Below, in pieces: positions 9,501 to 14,784 of a stretch of DNA of 38,259 nucleotides. This DNA is from an uncultured Pseudomonadota bacterium. Lineage in GTDB: Bacteria; Myxococcota_A; Polyangia; HGW-17. Numbering within the stretch: position 1 is the first letter of the stretch; each line of letters begins with the position of its first letter. The DNA lies in contig CALKWH010000050.1 in NCBI GenBank assembly GCA_938004375.1, positions 1-38,259 on the forward strand, given 5' to 3'. A program made the position numbers and the translations under genes. The notes under the pieces are model-generated. The model searched no databases. It was given only the letters and a program-made list of their open reading frames with translations, and was not told where the DNA came from.

Positions 9501-9536
9501 AACTCCATGTGGGGCGTGCAGACCCTCGTCCCGTAG
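6534..9536 (+). CDS. Large beta-propeller lipoprotein
   Basis: 1000 residues. The ATG at 6534 is chosen over an upstream GTG at 6522 because GGAGG (6524-6528) lies five bases before it and because it starts a standard signal peptide ending LTAC (Cys19, Asp at +2). An Asn/Gly-rich spacer (about 30-65) leads into blades marked by repeated motifs: ADILKVDGDTLYALS, LMIVDISNPSAL, LVTLDVADPAAV, IQVVDISDPSG, LFTLDLSDPAHP, LAVFDVSDPAAP, LHRLDVSDPSHP. This matches the secreted beta-propeller family distantly related to WD-40 (Pfam Beta_propel type). Unusual Trp/Tyr clusters recur (YYYWWNIF, FWYWDYY, WDYWWYYDDG, YYWWYYDESG). Role unknown; a surface binding or scaffold protein is likely. The gene ends 3 bases from a convergent MCE gene. 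Confidence 0.9.
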   Translation: MKTQLTLLITWTFLTLTACDPGNLAEVPRSNFLSADPSGNDRGSYLNNEDTGSVNNGNNANNANPPGGDPAREISEADILKVDGDTLYALSAYRGLMIVDISNPSALRVLGRAPVYGVPFEMYVHEGVAYVIFSSFWTFTWDEDTGTGSWSANSRLVTLDVADPAAVRVLGEYDLRGAISDSRKVGDVLYLVAYEDGYCWGCDQGARTTVTSLFAGAAEDIAQIDQLSFEDGNEYSWGPRSIHVTTERLYIGGPNWEQTGSEIQVVDISDPSGVLDEGARIPVAGAIDSRWQMDEHEGVFRVISQPGWSSEAPTVQTFRVVDASTVTPLGNLEMVLPRPEALQSVRFDGDRAYAVTFERTDPLFTLDLSDPAHPRQRGELEIPGWLEYMEPRGDRMIALGYDFDAEEALTLSLFDVSDLDQPVMLARVNFGGQWSWLVEDEDRIHKALRILDDRGLILMPFAGWGDAGYESGIQLFSFTRDTLVRRAAAPHYGFARRAFVHRDRLFALSDERIETFDVTDVDAPVKLDTLKLARAVFNLVPFGDGYVAEIVQDWWAHTARLDILTVDDPDAMTPVGSLDLAALIHPYDHPYYYWWNIFDFGRTRIFANGDYLYLIWGENFWYWDYYAEDGTGESGMPEEERVPTRLAVFDVSDPAAPELVSLTGLPYPMPWQRGHWSWWYTVEAGDNVVQLGSAIVVKRDTWDYWWYYDDGQSAPENPELWVIDVSVPEAPVVSFTQERVEGVRYGALLPRAQQVVTSYHAPAPGQPDGTVAFFLHRLDVSDPSHPVWEAPVNIPGSLVEFNPSTNRVVTVDYQARTAPADDWEDCYRISAWDAWFDGDAGLCRYLERSLNLGLYTGDAVVLQRTHVFDGWIRAVRATGSRVFVDEQMNYYWWYYDESGTTEQPDVRPLLHVIPLSSANLDVTDSVRLPGPYSYLVEAFGNHAMVLSDTPPSLTVYSAADPDDVQTRGETLLTGYSYDLEFTDGRVVSANSMWGVQTLVP

Positions 9537-9539
9537 GGG

Positions 9540-10535
9540 TCACTTCACCGAACGTTTTTCCTTGCGTTTGAAGAGCAGGTCCAGGGGAGCGTTCTTGAGG
9601 CGCCGGGCCATCATGCGCAGGTCGTTGTAGATGCTGGGGTCCCGGAGGAAGGCCTGGAGCACGCCCACCGGGGCGTCCAGCGCGCGGACCAGGGCGCGGC
9701 CGTCCTTCTCGATCTCGGCGAGCTCCGCCTCGATGCGCTCGAAACGCTCCCGCAGCCGGCGGATCCGCGCGGGGAAGGGCGCCCGGCTCCAGACCTGGAC
9801 GTCCTTCTCCAGGGATCGGGCGTACCCCGAGAGCCGGCCCGAGGCGGCCTCGAGGTCGTCGAGCAGTTTCGTGAACTGGGCCAGCAGGTCGGTCCCGGGC
9901 AGGCGGTCGCCCACCTCCGTCCAGCCCTCCAGCTCTGGAAAGGCCCTGCCCCGGCGCACCAGGGAGCGCACCCGCGGGGTCACTGTCTTGTCCAGCCAGG
10001 GCCGGTGCCGCTCGAGGGCGGCCACCTGCACCTCGAGGGCGTCGAGCTGGGGCGAGAGCTCCCGCCAGAACTTCAACTGGAACACCAGGGAGTCGTAGAC
10101 CAGGGAGAGCAGGTTGTCCAGGTGCGACGGGTCCTGCCCGCGCAGCACGTCCCCGTCGCGCACCGGACGGCCCAGGGGCTCGGCGGCCTCGGGCAGCACG
10201 ATGTTGACGTGGCGCTCGCCGATCAGCGAGAGGCTCTCGAGGTAGACCCGGCTGTTGGTGAAGACGTGGGGCGCCATGCGCGCGTCGAGCCACAGGGTGA
10301 CCCGCACGTGGCCGTTGCCGGGGAGGAGCTGGATCTTTTCGACCACGCCTACCTTCAGGGCGCCGATCTTCACGGCCGAGCCCGTGTCCAGGATGCTCAG
10401 GCGGGCGAAGTCGACGTGGAGCCGCACGCCGGGGCGCAGGTGGATGGCGTCGAAGAAGAAGATCCACCCGAGGGTGGCCAGAAAGGCCAGCACGCCGGCG
10501 GCGCCGAGCAGGGTCTGGTACCGGTGCCCGAGCAC
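9540..10535 (-). CDS. MCE/MlaD-domain protein (second of pair)
   Basis: 331 residues: short cytoplasmic N-terminus, one membrane helix (about 9-28, GVLAFLATLGWIFFF), then an MCE domain (about 35-120: RLHVDFARLSILDTGSAVKIGALKVGVVEKI, SRVYLESLSLIGERHVNIVLP) and a long helical region. MCE proteins form hexameric periplasmic rings that carry lipids between membranes, normally with an MlaE permease and MlaF ATPase. The start at 10535 lies 4 bases after the stop of the preceding MCE gene, so they are co-transcribed. No permease or ATPase gene is in the window. The C-terminus is basic (KRKEKRSVK). Substrate is unknown. Confidence 0.88.
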   Translation of the reverse strand: MLGHRYQTLLGAAGVLAFLATLGWIFFFDAIHLRPGVRLHVDFARLSILDTGSAVKIGALKVGVVEKIQLLPGNGHVRVTLWLDARMAPHVFTNSRVYLESLSLIGERHVNIVLPEAAEPLGRPVRDGDVLRGQDPSHLDNLLSLVYDSLVFQLKFWRELSPQLDALEVQVAALERHRPWLDKTVTPRVRSLVRRGRAFPELEGWTEVGDRLPGTDLLAQFTKLLDDLEAASGRLSGYARSLEKDVQVWSRAPFPARIRRLRERFERIEAELAEIEKDGRALVRALDAPVGVLQAFLRDPSIYNDLRMMARRLKNAPLDLLFKRKEKRSVK

Positions 10536-10539
10536 GGCC

Positions 10540-11568
10540 CTAGTCCTTCCAGAACAGTTTCCAGGGGTTCTCGCGCAGGTCCCGCACGAGCTCCTTGAGA
10601 TCCTCGTAGACCTCGCGCTTCTGCACCAGCGCGCCGGCGGTGCCCTCGCCGGAGTTGATCCGGCGCAGAAGGCCGCGGGAGTCCTTGGCCACCAGCTCCA
10701 GCTCCAGGCTGAGCCGGTCCAGTTTGTCCAGGGACGAGAACACCCGGTCGCGCTCCTTGGGGCCCACGAGTCTGGTGAGGGTCTGGGCCTCTGCGAGGGT
10801 CTTCTCGACCGAGTCGATCAGCCGCGGCAGCCGCCCCGAGAGCACGTTCACGAGGTACTGCGTGCTCTGCAGGGTCTGCACCAGGCTCTTGCCGTCCCCC
10901 AGGGCGGCGTTGGCGCTCTTGGCGGTCTGGGTGAGCTCCCCGAGCAGATCGTCGCTCTTAGTCAGCACGCTGCCGATCTCGTCGTGGTTCTCGGCCAGCA
11001 GCCGGTTGACGGACTTGAGGGTGGTGACGGCCTCGTTCAGGCCCGTGGAGAGCGTGGTCTTCTCGGTGGACAGCAGGGTGGTGATGTCGTCGAGGAAGGT
11101 GTAGAGCCGGGCGAAGACCAGATCCGTGCGCGGTGGGTTCTGGCCGGCCAGGGGCGGCAGGTCGGGCGTCCACTCGCGGGAGCCCTCCACGTCGGGGTTC
11201 CCGGGCTCGATCTCGATGTATTGCTCGCCCAGGATGCCCTGGGTGTTGATGTACACGCGGGAGTCGGTGCGCACCGTGGCGCGGGCGCGGTTCTCGATCC
11301 ACAGGTGCAACCGCACGTAGACGCGGCGCTTCGTGCGCTCGTCCACGCGGCCCCCGAGGAAGGATATTCGCTCCACGCGGCCGACCTTGATCCCGGCGAC
11401 CTTGACGGGGGCCCCGGGGGCGAGGTTGCCTACGAAGTCGAAGTCGGCCTGCACGGTGAAGCCGCCCCCGAACGAGTAGTTCCCCAGGATGAAGATGAAC
11501 CCGCCCAGCACGGCCAGGGCCACCACCACCAGGACTCCGACTTTGATCTGCAGCGCGCGCTGACCCAT
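10540..11568 (-). CDS. MCE/MlaD-domain protein (first of pair)
   Basis: 342 residues from the ATG at 11568; an in-frame GTG two codons earlier overlaps the Shine-Dalgarno GAGG and is rejected. One membrane helix (about 9-29, VGVLVVVALAVLGGFIFIL) anchors an MCE domain (about 36-125) with PVKVAGIKVGRVERI and SRVYINTQGILGEQYIEIEPG, the typical core. The remainder is predicted coiled and helical, as in MlaD relatives that build a tube. It is the first gene of a two-gene unit with the MCE gene at 9540-10535. Upstream lies the repeat-rich 430-base gap, which must hold its promoter, though I cannot place one with confidence. Confidence 0.9.
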   Translation of the reverse strand: MGQRALQIKVGVLVVVALAVLGGFIFILGNYSFGGGFTVQADFDFVGNLAPGAPVKVAGIKVGRVERISFLGGRVDERTKRRVYVRLHLWIENRARATVRTDSRVYINTQGILGEQYIEIEPGNPDVEGSREWTPDLPPLAGQNPPRTDLVFARLYTFLDDITTLLSTEKTTLSTGLNEAVTTLKSVNRLLAENHDEIGSVLTKSDDLLGELTQTAKSANAALGDGKSLVQTLQSTQYLVNVLSGRLPRLIDSVEKTLAEAQTLTRLVGPKERDRVFSSLDKLDRLSLELELVAKDSRGLLRRINSGEGTAGALVQKREVYEDLKELVRDLRENPWKLFWKD

Positions 11569-11635
11569 CGTCACCTCACGGCCCCCTTCTTATCACGCTT
11601 GGCGCCACCCGGAAAGGGTTTGGAGCATCCCAGCC

Positions 11636-11654
11636 GATGACGCAACGCGTCATC
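11636..11654. repeat. Perfect 8-bp stem hairpin
   Basis: GATGACGC, three-base loop AAC, GCGTCATC. It abuts the ATCGAA hexamer array on its right. No T-run follows on either strand, so it is not a standard intrinsic terminator. Confidence 0.85.
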
Positions 11655-11679
11655 GAAATCGAAATCGAAATCGAAATCG
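11652..11679. repeat. ATCGAA hexamer array (4.7 units)
   Basis: Four perfect copies of ATCGAA followed by ATCG. Related arrays lie at 13327, 13475 and 18468, and TAATCG variants at 11811 and 11860. All are between genes. Confidence 0.93.
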
Positions 11680-11685
11680 TGATTG

Positions 11686-11713
11686 GCGGATGTCCCCGTC
11701 AGGGGGCATCCGC
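11686..11713. repeat. 12-bp stem hairpin, near-copy of the hairpin at 11987
   Basis: Stem 11686-11697 pairs with 11702-11713 around the loop GTCA, with one mismatch that would be G-U in RNA. Sequence and loop closely match the hairpin at 11987-12012, and the following CGCACAG is shared, so the two are direct repeats of about 32 bp spaced 301 bp apart. Confidence 0.88.
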
Positions 11714-11714
11714 A

Positions 11715-11732
11715 CAGTTTCGTGAGAAACTG
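11715..11732. repeat. 7-bp stem hairpin
   Basis: CAGTTTC, loop GTGA, GAAACTG. It sits immediately inside the hairpin at 11686, in the position that the 11963 hairpin occupies on the opposite side of the element. Confidence 0.8.
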
Positions 11733-11741
11733 ACAGCCTTG

Positions 11742-11947
11742 GTCAGGTCCACTGATCCCCAGAAAAATTGGAAAACAAGTCGTTGTCAGTGAAGCGACAG
11801 CGAAACGGTTGTCGTAATCGTAATCGTAATCGTGTTCAAATTCCAAGGTCTTAGGATTCCGATTACGATTCCGATTACGACAACGAAAACGAAAACGAGA
11901 TACACAAGCACCAGCGCCCTCTGCTCGACGGTATCAGTGGACCTGAC
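11742..11947. repeat. Outer inverted-repeat pair, 15-bp arms
   Basis: GTCAGGTCCACTGAT at 11742-11756 and its exact reverse complement at 11933-11947, centred near 11845. The arms enclose the inner 25-bp inverted repeat, whose centre (11846) almost coincides. Confidence 0.93.
11808..11884. repeat. Inner inverted-repeat pair, 25-bp arms made of TAATCG hexamers
   Basis: Arm 11808-11832 (GTTG then TCGTAA-type hexamers) and arm 11860-11884 are reverse complements at 24 of 25 positions, with a 27-base spacer. The arms are themselves hexamer arrays (TAATCG, CGATTA/CGATTC). A further AACGAA-like run continues to about 11900. Confidence 0.93.
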
Positions 11948-11962
11948 GAGCGCTGTGACTGT

Positions 11963-11984
11963 GGTCGATTCAGCAGAATCGACC
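11963..11984. repeat. Perfect 9-bp stem hairpin
   Basis: GGTCGATTC, loop AGCA, GAATCGACC. On the minus strand it follows directly after the stop codon hairpin of the FGE-like lipoprotein gene, so a transcript would end in two consecutive hairpins. There is no T-run after it. Confidence 0.9.
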
Positions 11985-11986
11985 AA

Positions 11987-12012
11987 CGGATGCGCCCGTC
12001 AGGGAGCATCCG
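11987..12012. repeat. Hairpin containing the stop codon of the FGE-like gene
   Basis: Arms 11987-11997 and 12002-12012 pair at 10 of 11 positions; the loop GTCA (11998-12001) holds the TGA stop (minus strand). It is a near-copy of the hairpin at 11686. It may help end transcription or protect the mRNA end, but lacks a U-tract. Confidence 0.85.
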
Positions 12013-13192
12013 CACAGCACCGGAACCCCGTGCTGTAGTCCCAGTGGGAGACGTTGTGGGCGGTGGTGGTGTAGAGGCAGCCGTCGCCGTTGATCACGGT
12101 GTCGACGTAGTAGCCGCCCTTGAAGGTACCCGCCGGGTCGTCGATCCACTCGTGGAGGTTCCCCATCAGGTCGAAGAAGCCCTCGGGGGTGACGCACCCG
12201 GCGTTCGCGCCGGTGCGGTCCAGGCTGTCGTGCAACTGGTTGATGCAGGGATGGTCCAGCTCGCTCCAGATCCAGCTCTCGGAGGTGCCGAAGTACTCTA
12301 CCACCGGGTGCGGAGTGCGGGCGTCGTTGCAAACGCCGGGCTGGCGCGCGGTTCCGTACGGATAGGTCCAGCTCGCGGCGCCGCGGCAGGCGGCCTCCCA
12401 CTCGGCGCGCGCGCACAGTCTTTTTCCCGCCTCGGCGCAGGCCGCGGCGGCCTGCACTTGGGTGAGGTAGCCCTGGGGCACGGCGCCCGGCGCGGATACG
12501 GCGCGCACCCGGCGACTCCCGGGGTTGAAGTACGGGCTCCAGGGCGAGGTCGCGCCACCGTCGGCGACCTCGACGAGGTGGGCCTCCCAGCGGTCCAGGC
12601 ACACGCCGGCGACGGCCGAGAGTGCCATGCCGTCCGGGCAGCCGTCGAGGCCGGCCGGGGTCGTGATCCCGACGTTGGGCTGGGGGACCTGGTCCGCCGT
12701 GCAGGCCGGGGCTTCCACCGGCCCGCAGAGGCCGGTCTCCGGGTCGCACACCTCGTCATCGCCGCAGAGCCGGCCGTCGCACAGGCCCACGCAGACGCCC
12801 CGCAGCTCGTCGCAGGTGAAGCCGGGCTCGCAGGTCACGTCCGCGCACAGGGAGACGCAGACACCCGTGGCCTCGTCGCAGCGCCAGCCGGCCGAGCAGG
12901 TGGTGACCGTACACCGGTGGACGCAGGCGTCCGAACCCTCGTCGCAGAAGTACGGATCGACGCAGGTGAGCGGGTCGCAGGCGGGGGGAGGATCCACGCA
13001 GGTCGTCGTCTCCGGGTCGCACACCTGCGGGGCGCGGCAGATCGCCAGCCCGCAGCCCGGCACGCACACGCCCTGGCCCTCGTCGCACACCTCCGGGAGC
13101 GTGCAGGCCGGGTCGCACGACGAAGACGGCGGCACCCGCCTCACCGGGTCGCAGGCCGTGAGCAGGATCAGGACAGGAAACAGGTATCGCAT
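11999..13192 (-). CDS. Cys-rich lipoprotein with FGE-sulfatase-like (SUMF1) domain
   Basis: 397 residues from the ATG at 13192, preferred over an open frame reaching 13312 because it begins a lipoprotein signal peptide (LLTAC, Cys14, Asp at +2) after GGAAGG. Residues about 20-160 hold roughly six Cys-rich modules of the CxxxxC..G..CD...GVCV..C type, resembling EGF-like or low-complexity disulfide repeats found in deltaproteobacterial surface proteins. The C-terminal domain matches formylglycine-generating-enzyme folds: DRWEAHLVEV, AGKRLCARAEWEAACRG, YPYG, CNDA, DLMGNLHEW and a terminal GFRCC. True FGEs act on sulfatases; none is nearby, and many such domains are binding modules. Probably an envelope protein. 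Flanked by structured repeats on both sides. Confidence 0.87.
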   Translation of the reverse strand: MRYLFPVLILLTACDPVRRVPPSSSCDPACTLPEVCDEGQGVCVPGCGLAICRAPQVCDPETTTCVDPPPACDPLTCVDPYFCDEGSDACVHRCTVTTCSAGWRCDEATGVCVSLCADVTCEPGFTCDELRGVCVGLCDGRLCGDDEVCDPETGLCGPVEAPACTADQVPQPNVGITTPAGLDGCPDGMALSAVAGVCLDRWEAHLVEVADGGATSPWSPYFNPGSRRVRAVSAPGAVPQGYLTQVQAAAACAEAGKRLCARAEWEAACRGAASWTYPYGTARQPGVCNDARTPHPVVEYFGTSESWIWSELDHPCINQLHDSLDRTGANAGCVTPEGFFDLMGNLHEWIDDPAGTFKGGYYVDTVINGDGCLYTTTAHNVSHWDYSTGFRCCADAP

Positions 13193-13217
13193 GGCCTTCC
13201 ACGTTGCCACGAACCGG

Positions 13218-13247
13218 AAAAAACGCAAGCCCCGGTCCATCCGGGGC
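13218..13247 (-). terminator. Intrinsic-terminator-like hairpin 25 bases before a start codon
   Basis: On the minus strand GCCCCGG, loop ATGGA, CCGGGGC (13247-13229), then TTGCG and six T (13223-13218). This has the form of a Rho-independent terminator. It lies some 300 bases after the yjbQ stop but only 25 bases before the start codon at 13192, so it could either end the yjbQ transcript or act as an attenuator in the leader of the FGE-like gene. Confidence 0.7.
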
Positions 13248-13326
13248 AGGGCGATCGCAAGAAGTTCTGGTTGACTTCCGAGTTCACACACTGTGGCAAG
13301 GATCCCCTCCATCCCAATCCCAATCC

Positions 13327-13356
13327 CGATTTCGATTTCGATTTCGATTTCGATTT
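13327..13356. repeat. CGATTT hexamer array (5 units)
   Basis: Five perfect CGATTT units, preceded by two TCCCAA units. The last 24 bases are the reverse complement of 13469-13492 at 23 of 24 positions, giving an inverted pair centred at 13412. Confidence 0.93.
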
Positions 13357-13407
13357 AGACCTGGACACTTGAGCACCGACCGTTGAACGATTTACCCAAA
13401 CTGTCCG

Positions 13408-13422
13408 AGTCGTGTCCCGACT
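13408..13422. repeat. Small hairpin at centre of inverted hexamer pair
   Basis: AGTCG, loop TGTCC, CGACT. Its centre (13415) is within three bases of the centre of the flanking hexamer arms, repeating the nested layout seen at 11636-12012. Confidence 0.65.
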
Positions 13423-13468
13423 ACGATTTGGAACGCGTTGATTCAGTTTACCGGGGGCAGCCCATTCC

Positions 13469-13492
13469 AAATCCAAATCGAAATCGAAATCG
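13469..13492. repeat. AAATCG hexamer array, inverted partner of 13327-13356
   Basis: AAATCC followed by three perfect AAATCG units. Together with the CGATTT array it would form a 24-bp stem with one mismatch and a 112-base loop. Confidence 0.93.
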
Positions 13493-13547
13493 ACCTTCCA
13501 GCCTCATCAGGAAAACTTCTTGCGATTGCCCTGCATCCGGGGCCGGG

Positions 13548-13964
13548 TCACTCGCCGATGAGCTTGATCAGGACGCGCTTTTTCCGGCGACCGTCGAACT
13601 CGCCGTAGAAGATCTGCTCCCAGGGCCCGAAGTGGAGCCGTCCCTTCGTGACGGCCACCACGACCTCACGTCCCATGATCTGCCGCTTGTGGTGGGCGTC
13701 CCCGTTGTCCTCGCCCGTGCGGTTGTGCTGGTAGCGGGAGGGATCGTGGGGCGCGAGGTGCTCGAGCCAGCGGCGGTAGTCCTGCAAAAGGCCGGACTCG
13801 TCGTCGTTGATGAACACCGACGCGGTGATGTGCATGGCGTTGACCAGACACAGCCCCTCCTGGATCCCGGACTCGCGCACCGCCCGCTCCACCTCCGGCG
13901 TGAGGTTGACGAAGCCCATGCGCTCGGGCACCTCCATGGTCAATTCCTGAGTGAACGATTTCAT
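13548..13964 (-). CDS. yjbQ: YjbQ / UPF0047 family protein
   Basis: 138 residues, the normal size for this single-domain family. Conserved features are intact: [18 protein letters not shown] with His45, [19 protein letters not shown] with His80 and the His91-His92 pair, and [13 protein letters not shown] (113-125). E. coli YjbQ shows weak thiamin-phosphate-synthase activity in vitro, and its true role is unsettled; a metal or phosphate site formed by the histidines is likely. Start ATG at 13964 follows AGGAGC at good spacing. It begins 9 bases after the stop of the upstream rhomboid-like gene, so the two form an operon. Confidence 0.93.
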   Translation of the reverse strand: MKSFTQELTMEVPERMGFVNLTPEVERAVRESGIQEGLCLVNAMHITASVFINDDESGLLQDYRRWLEHLAPHDPSRYQHNRTGEDNGDAHHKRQIMGREVVVAVTKGRLHFGPWEQIFYGEFDGRRKKRVLIKLIGE

Positions 13965-13973
13965 GTGCGGCTC

Positions 13974-14663
13974 CTAGTTGTAGCCCCAGCGGTTCTTCTT
14001 CCGGCCGAAGCGGTTGCGGCGCAGGATCCACCAGGCCCGCAGCCGCAGGGGCCAGCGCGGCTCCAGAAAGAAGGTGGCGACAAGCACCGTGGCGACGGCT
14101 CCCAGGGCCTGGTCCAGCGGCTCGTCTCCCGCCCAGGCCAGCAGCAGGCGGATGGCCAAGGCGCCCAGCAGCACCCACTGCAGGATTTCAATCCGGCCCA
14201 GGCCGTAGTTCTTCCAGGCCAGGGTCTTGTTGCGGTGGAGCCGGACCGCCGCCCAGGCGGCCGCCCAGGCCAGGTACGGCGCGATGGTGGCGACGCCGCC
14301 GGAGAAGGCGCGGGTCCAGAGCCAGGCCACGGTGAAGCCTGCCAGGGATGCGGTCAGCAGATAAACCGCGAAGCGCCGGCGGCCCAGCCGGAACTCCAGG
14401 TCGGCGCCGAAGAACCAGAACACCAGCGCCCCCAGGACCAGGCCCGGCACCGCGATGTTCGAGGAGGGCCCCCATGCCACCGGCAGCAGCAGCGTCCCGG
14501 TCCAGGAGATAACCTCGCGGGACAGATCCCACAGGAGCCGGTCGGCCACGGCGGGGGCGACGACGTACAACACGAACATGGCTGCCCACCCGGTGAGCAG
14601 GGCGACCGCGACCCCGGCGGGTCTGCGGCGGTGGAGTTGGTAGAGATCCGAAGACAGATACAT
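13974..14663 (-). CDS. Rhomboid-like membrane protein lacking protease residues
   Basis: 229 residues from ATG 14663; GGAGGG lies just upstream and an earlier GTG overlaps that site, so it is rejected. Five to six hydrophobic helices are visible. The segment NIAVPGLVLGALVFWFFGADLEFRLGRR mirrors the rhomboid helix pattern (N...L..FG..lE...G), and the following FSGGVATIAPYLAWA occupies the place of the catalytic GxSG helix. Ser in GxSG and a late-helix catalytic His are not found, so this is probably a non-proteolytic rhomboid fold. The tail is strongly basic (RRNRFGRKKNRWGYN), likely cytoplasmic. Role unknown; co-transcribed with yjbQ. Confidence 0.75.
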   Translation of the reverse strand: MYLSSDLYQLHRRRPAGVAVALLTGWAAMFVLYVVAPAVADRLLWDLSREVISWTGTLLLPVAWGPSSNIAVPGLVLGALVFWFFGADLEFRLGRRRFAVYLLTASLAGFTVAWLWTRAFSGGVATIAPYLAWAAAWAAVRLHRNKTLAWKNYGLGRIEILQWVLLGALAIRLLLAWAGDEPLDQALGAVATVLVATFFLEPRWPLRLRAWWILRRNRFGRKKNRWGYN

Positions 14664-14686
14664 GGTCCCTCCGCAGGACACCGGAC

Positions 14687-14715
14687 ACCTTGGGGCCGAC
14701 GGGCGGGGTTGTCAA
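14687..14715 (-). promoter_or_regulatory. Possible sigma-70 promoter for rhomboid-like/yjbQ unit
   Basis: A perfect TTGACA (14715-14710 on the minus strand), 17-base spacer and CAAGGT as a poor -10. It is correctly placed in the 121-base divergent gap before the gene at 14663. The weak -10 keeps confidence low. The opposite-strand promoter for yicC could not be placed. Confidence 0.35.
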
Positions 14716-14784
14716 GGGTGCGCTACTTCGGCATTGCACGTGCGGGCGGTTCTGCGGTACCTTCGGCGACCGGAGGGACGCCCC

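Larger units (their letters stand above)
11569..11998. other. 430-base non-coding gap packed with inverted repeats
   Basis: No credible gene. Open frames here encode only alternating residues (DFDFDF, DYDYDY) because of hexamer repeats. In order the gap holds: a 19-bp hairpin at 11636, a hexamer array at 11652, a long hairpin at 11686, a short hairpin at 11715, outer 15-bp arm at 11742, inner 25-bp arm at 11808, matching inner arm at 11860, matching outer arm at 11933, a 22-bp hairpin at 11963 and a hairpin at 11987 that contains the stop codon of the next gene. The arrangement is close to symmetric about 11846. Confidence 0.85.
13193..13547. other. 355-base non-coding gap with terminator-like hairpin and inverted hexamer arrays
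   Basis: Between yjbQ and the FGE-like gene, both on the minus strand. It holds an intrinsic-terminator-like hairpin (13218-13247), a CGATTT array (13327-13356), a small hairpin (13408-13422), the dyad AAACTG/CAGTTT (13398-13403 and 13444-13449), the palindrome AACGCGTT (13432-13439) and an inverted hexamer array (13469-13492). No gene is credible; the open frame starting at 13383 that runs on into later genes is a GC-frame artefact. Confidence 0.8.

Noticed and set aside
11571..11846. Minus-strand open frame with DYDYDY and DFDFDFDF runs
   Set aside because: The residue alternation is produced by the TAATCG and ATCGAA hexamers; the frame begins at TTG, has no ribosome-binding site and spans the hairpins.
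12910..13192. Extension of the FGE-like lipoprotein to a start at 13312
   Set aside because: Would put 40 residues before a complete lipoprotein signal peptide and run through the terminator-like hairpin.
11636..13492. CRISPR array or integron attC sites
   Set aside because: Units are only 6 bases with no spacers, and there is no cas gene, integrase or attC-type core site nearby.
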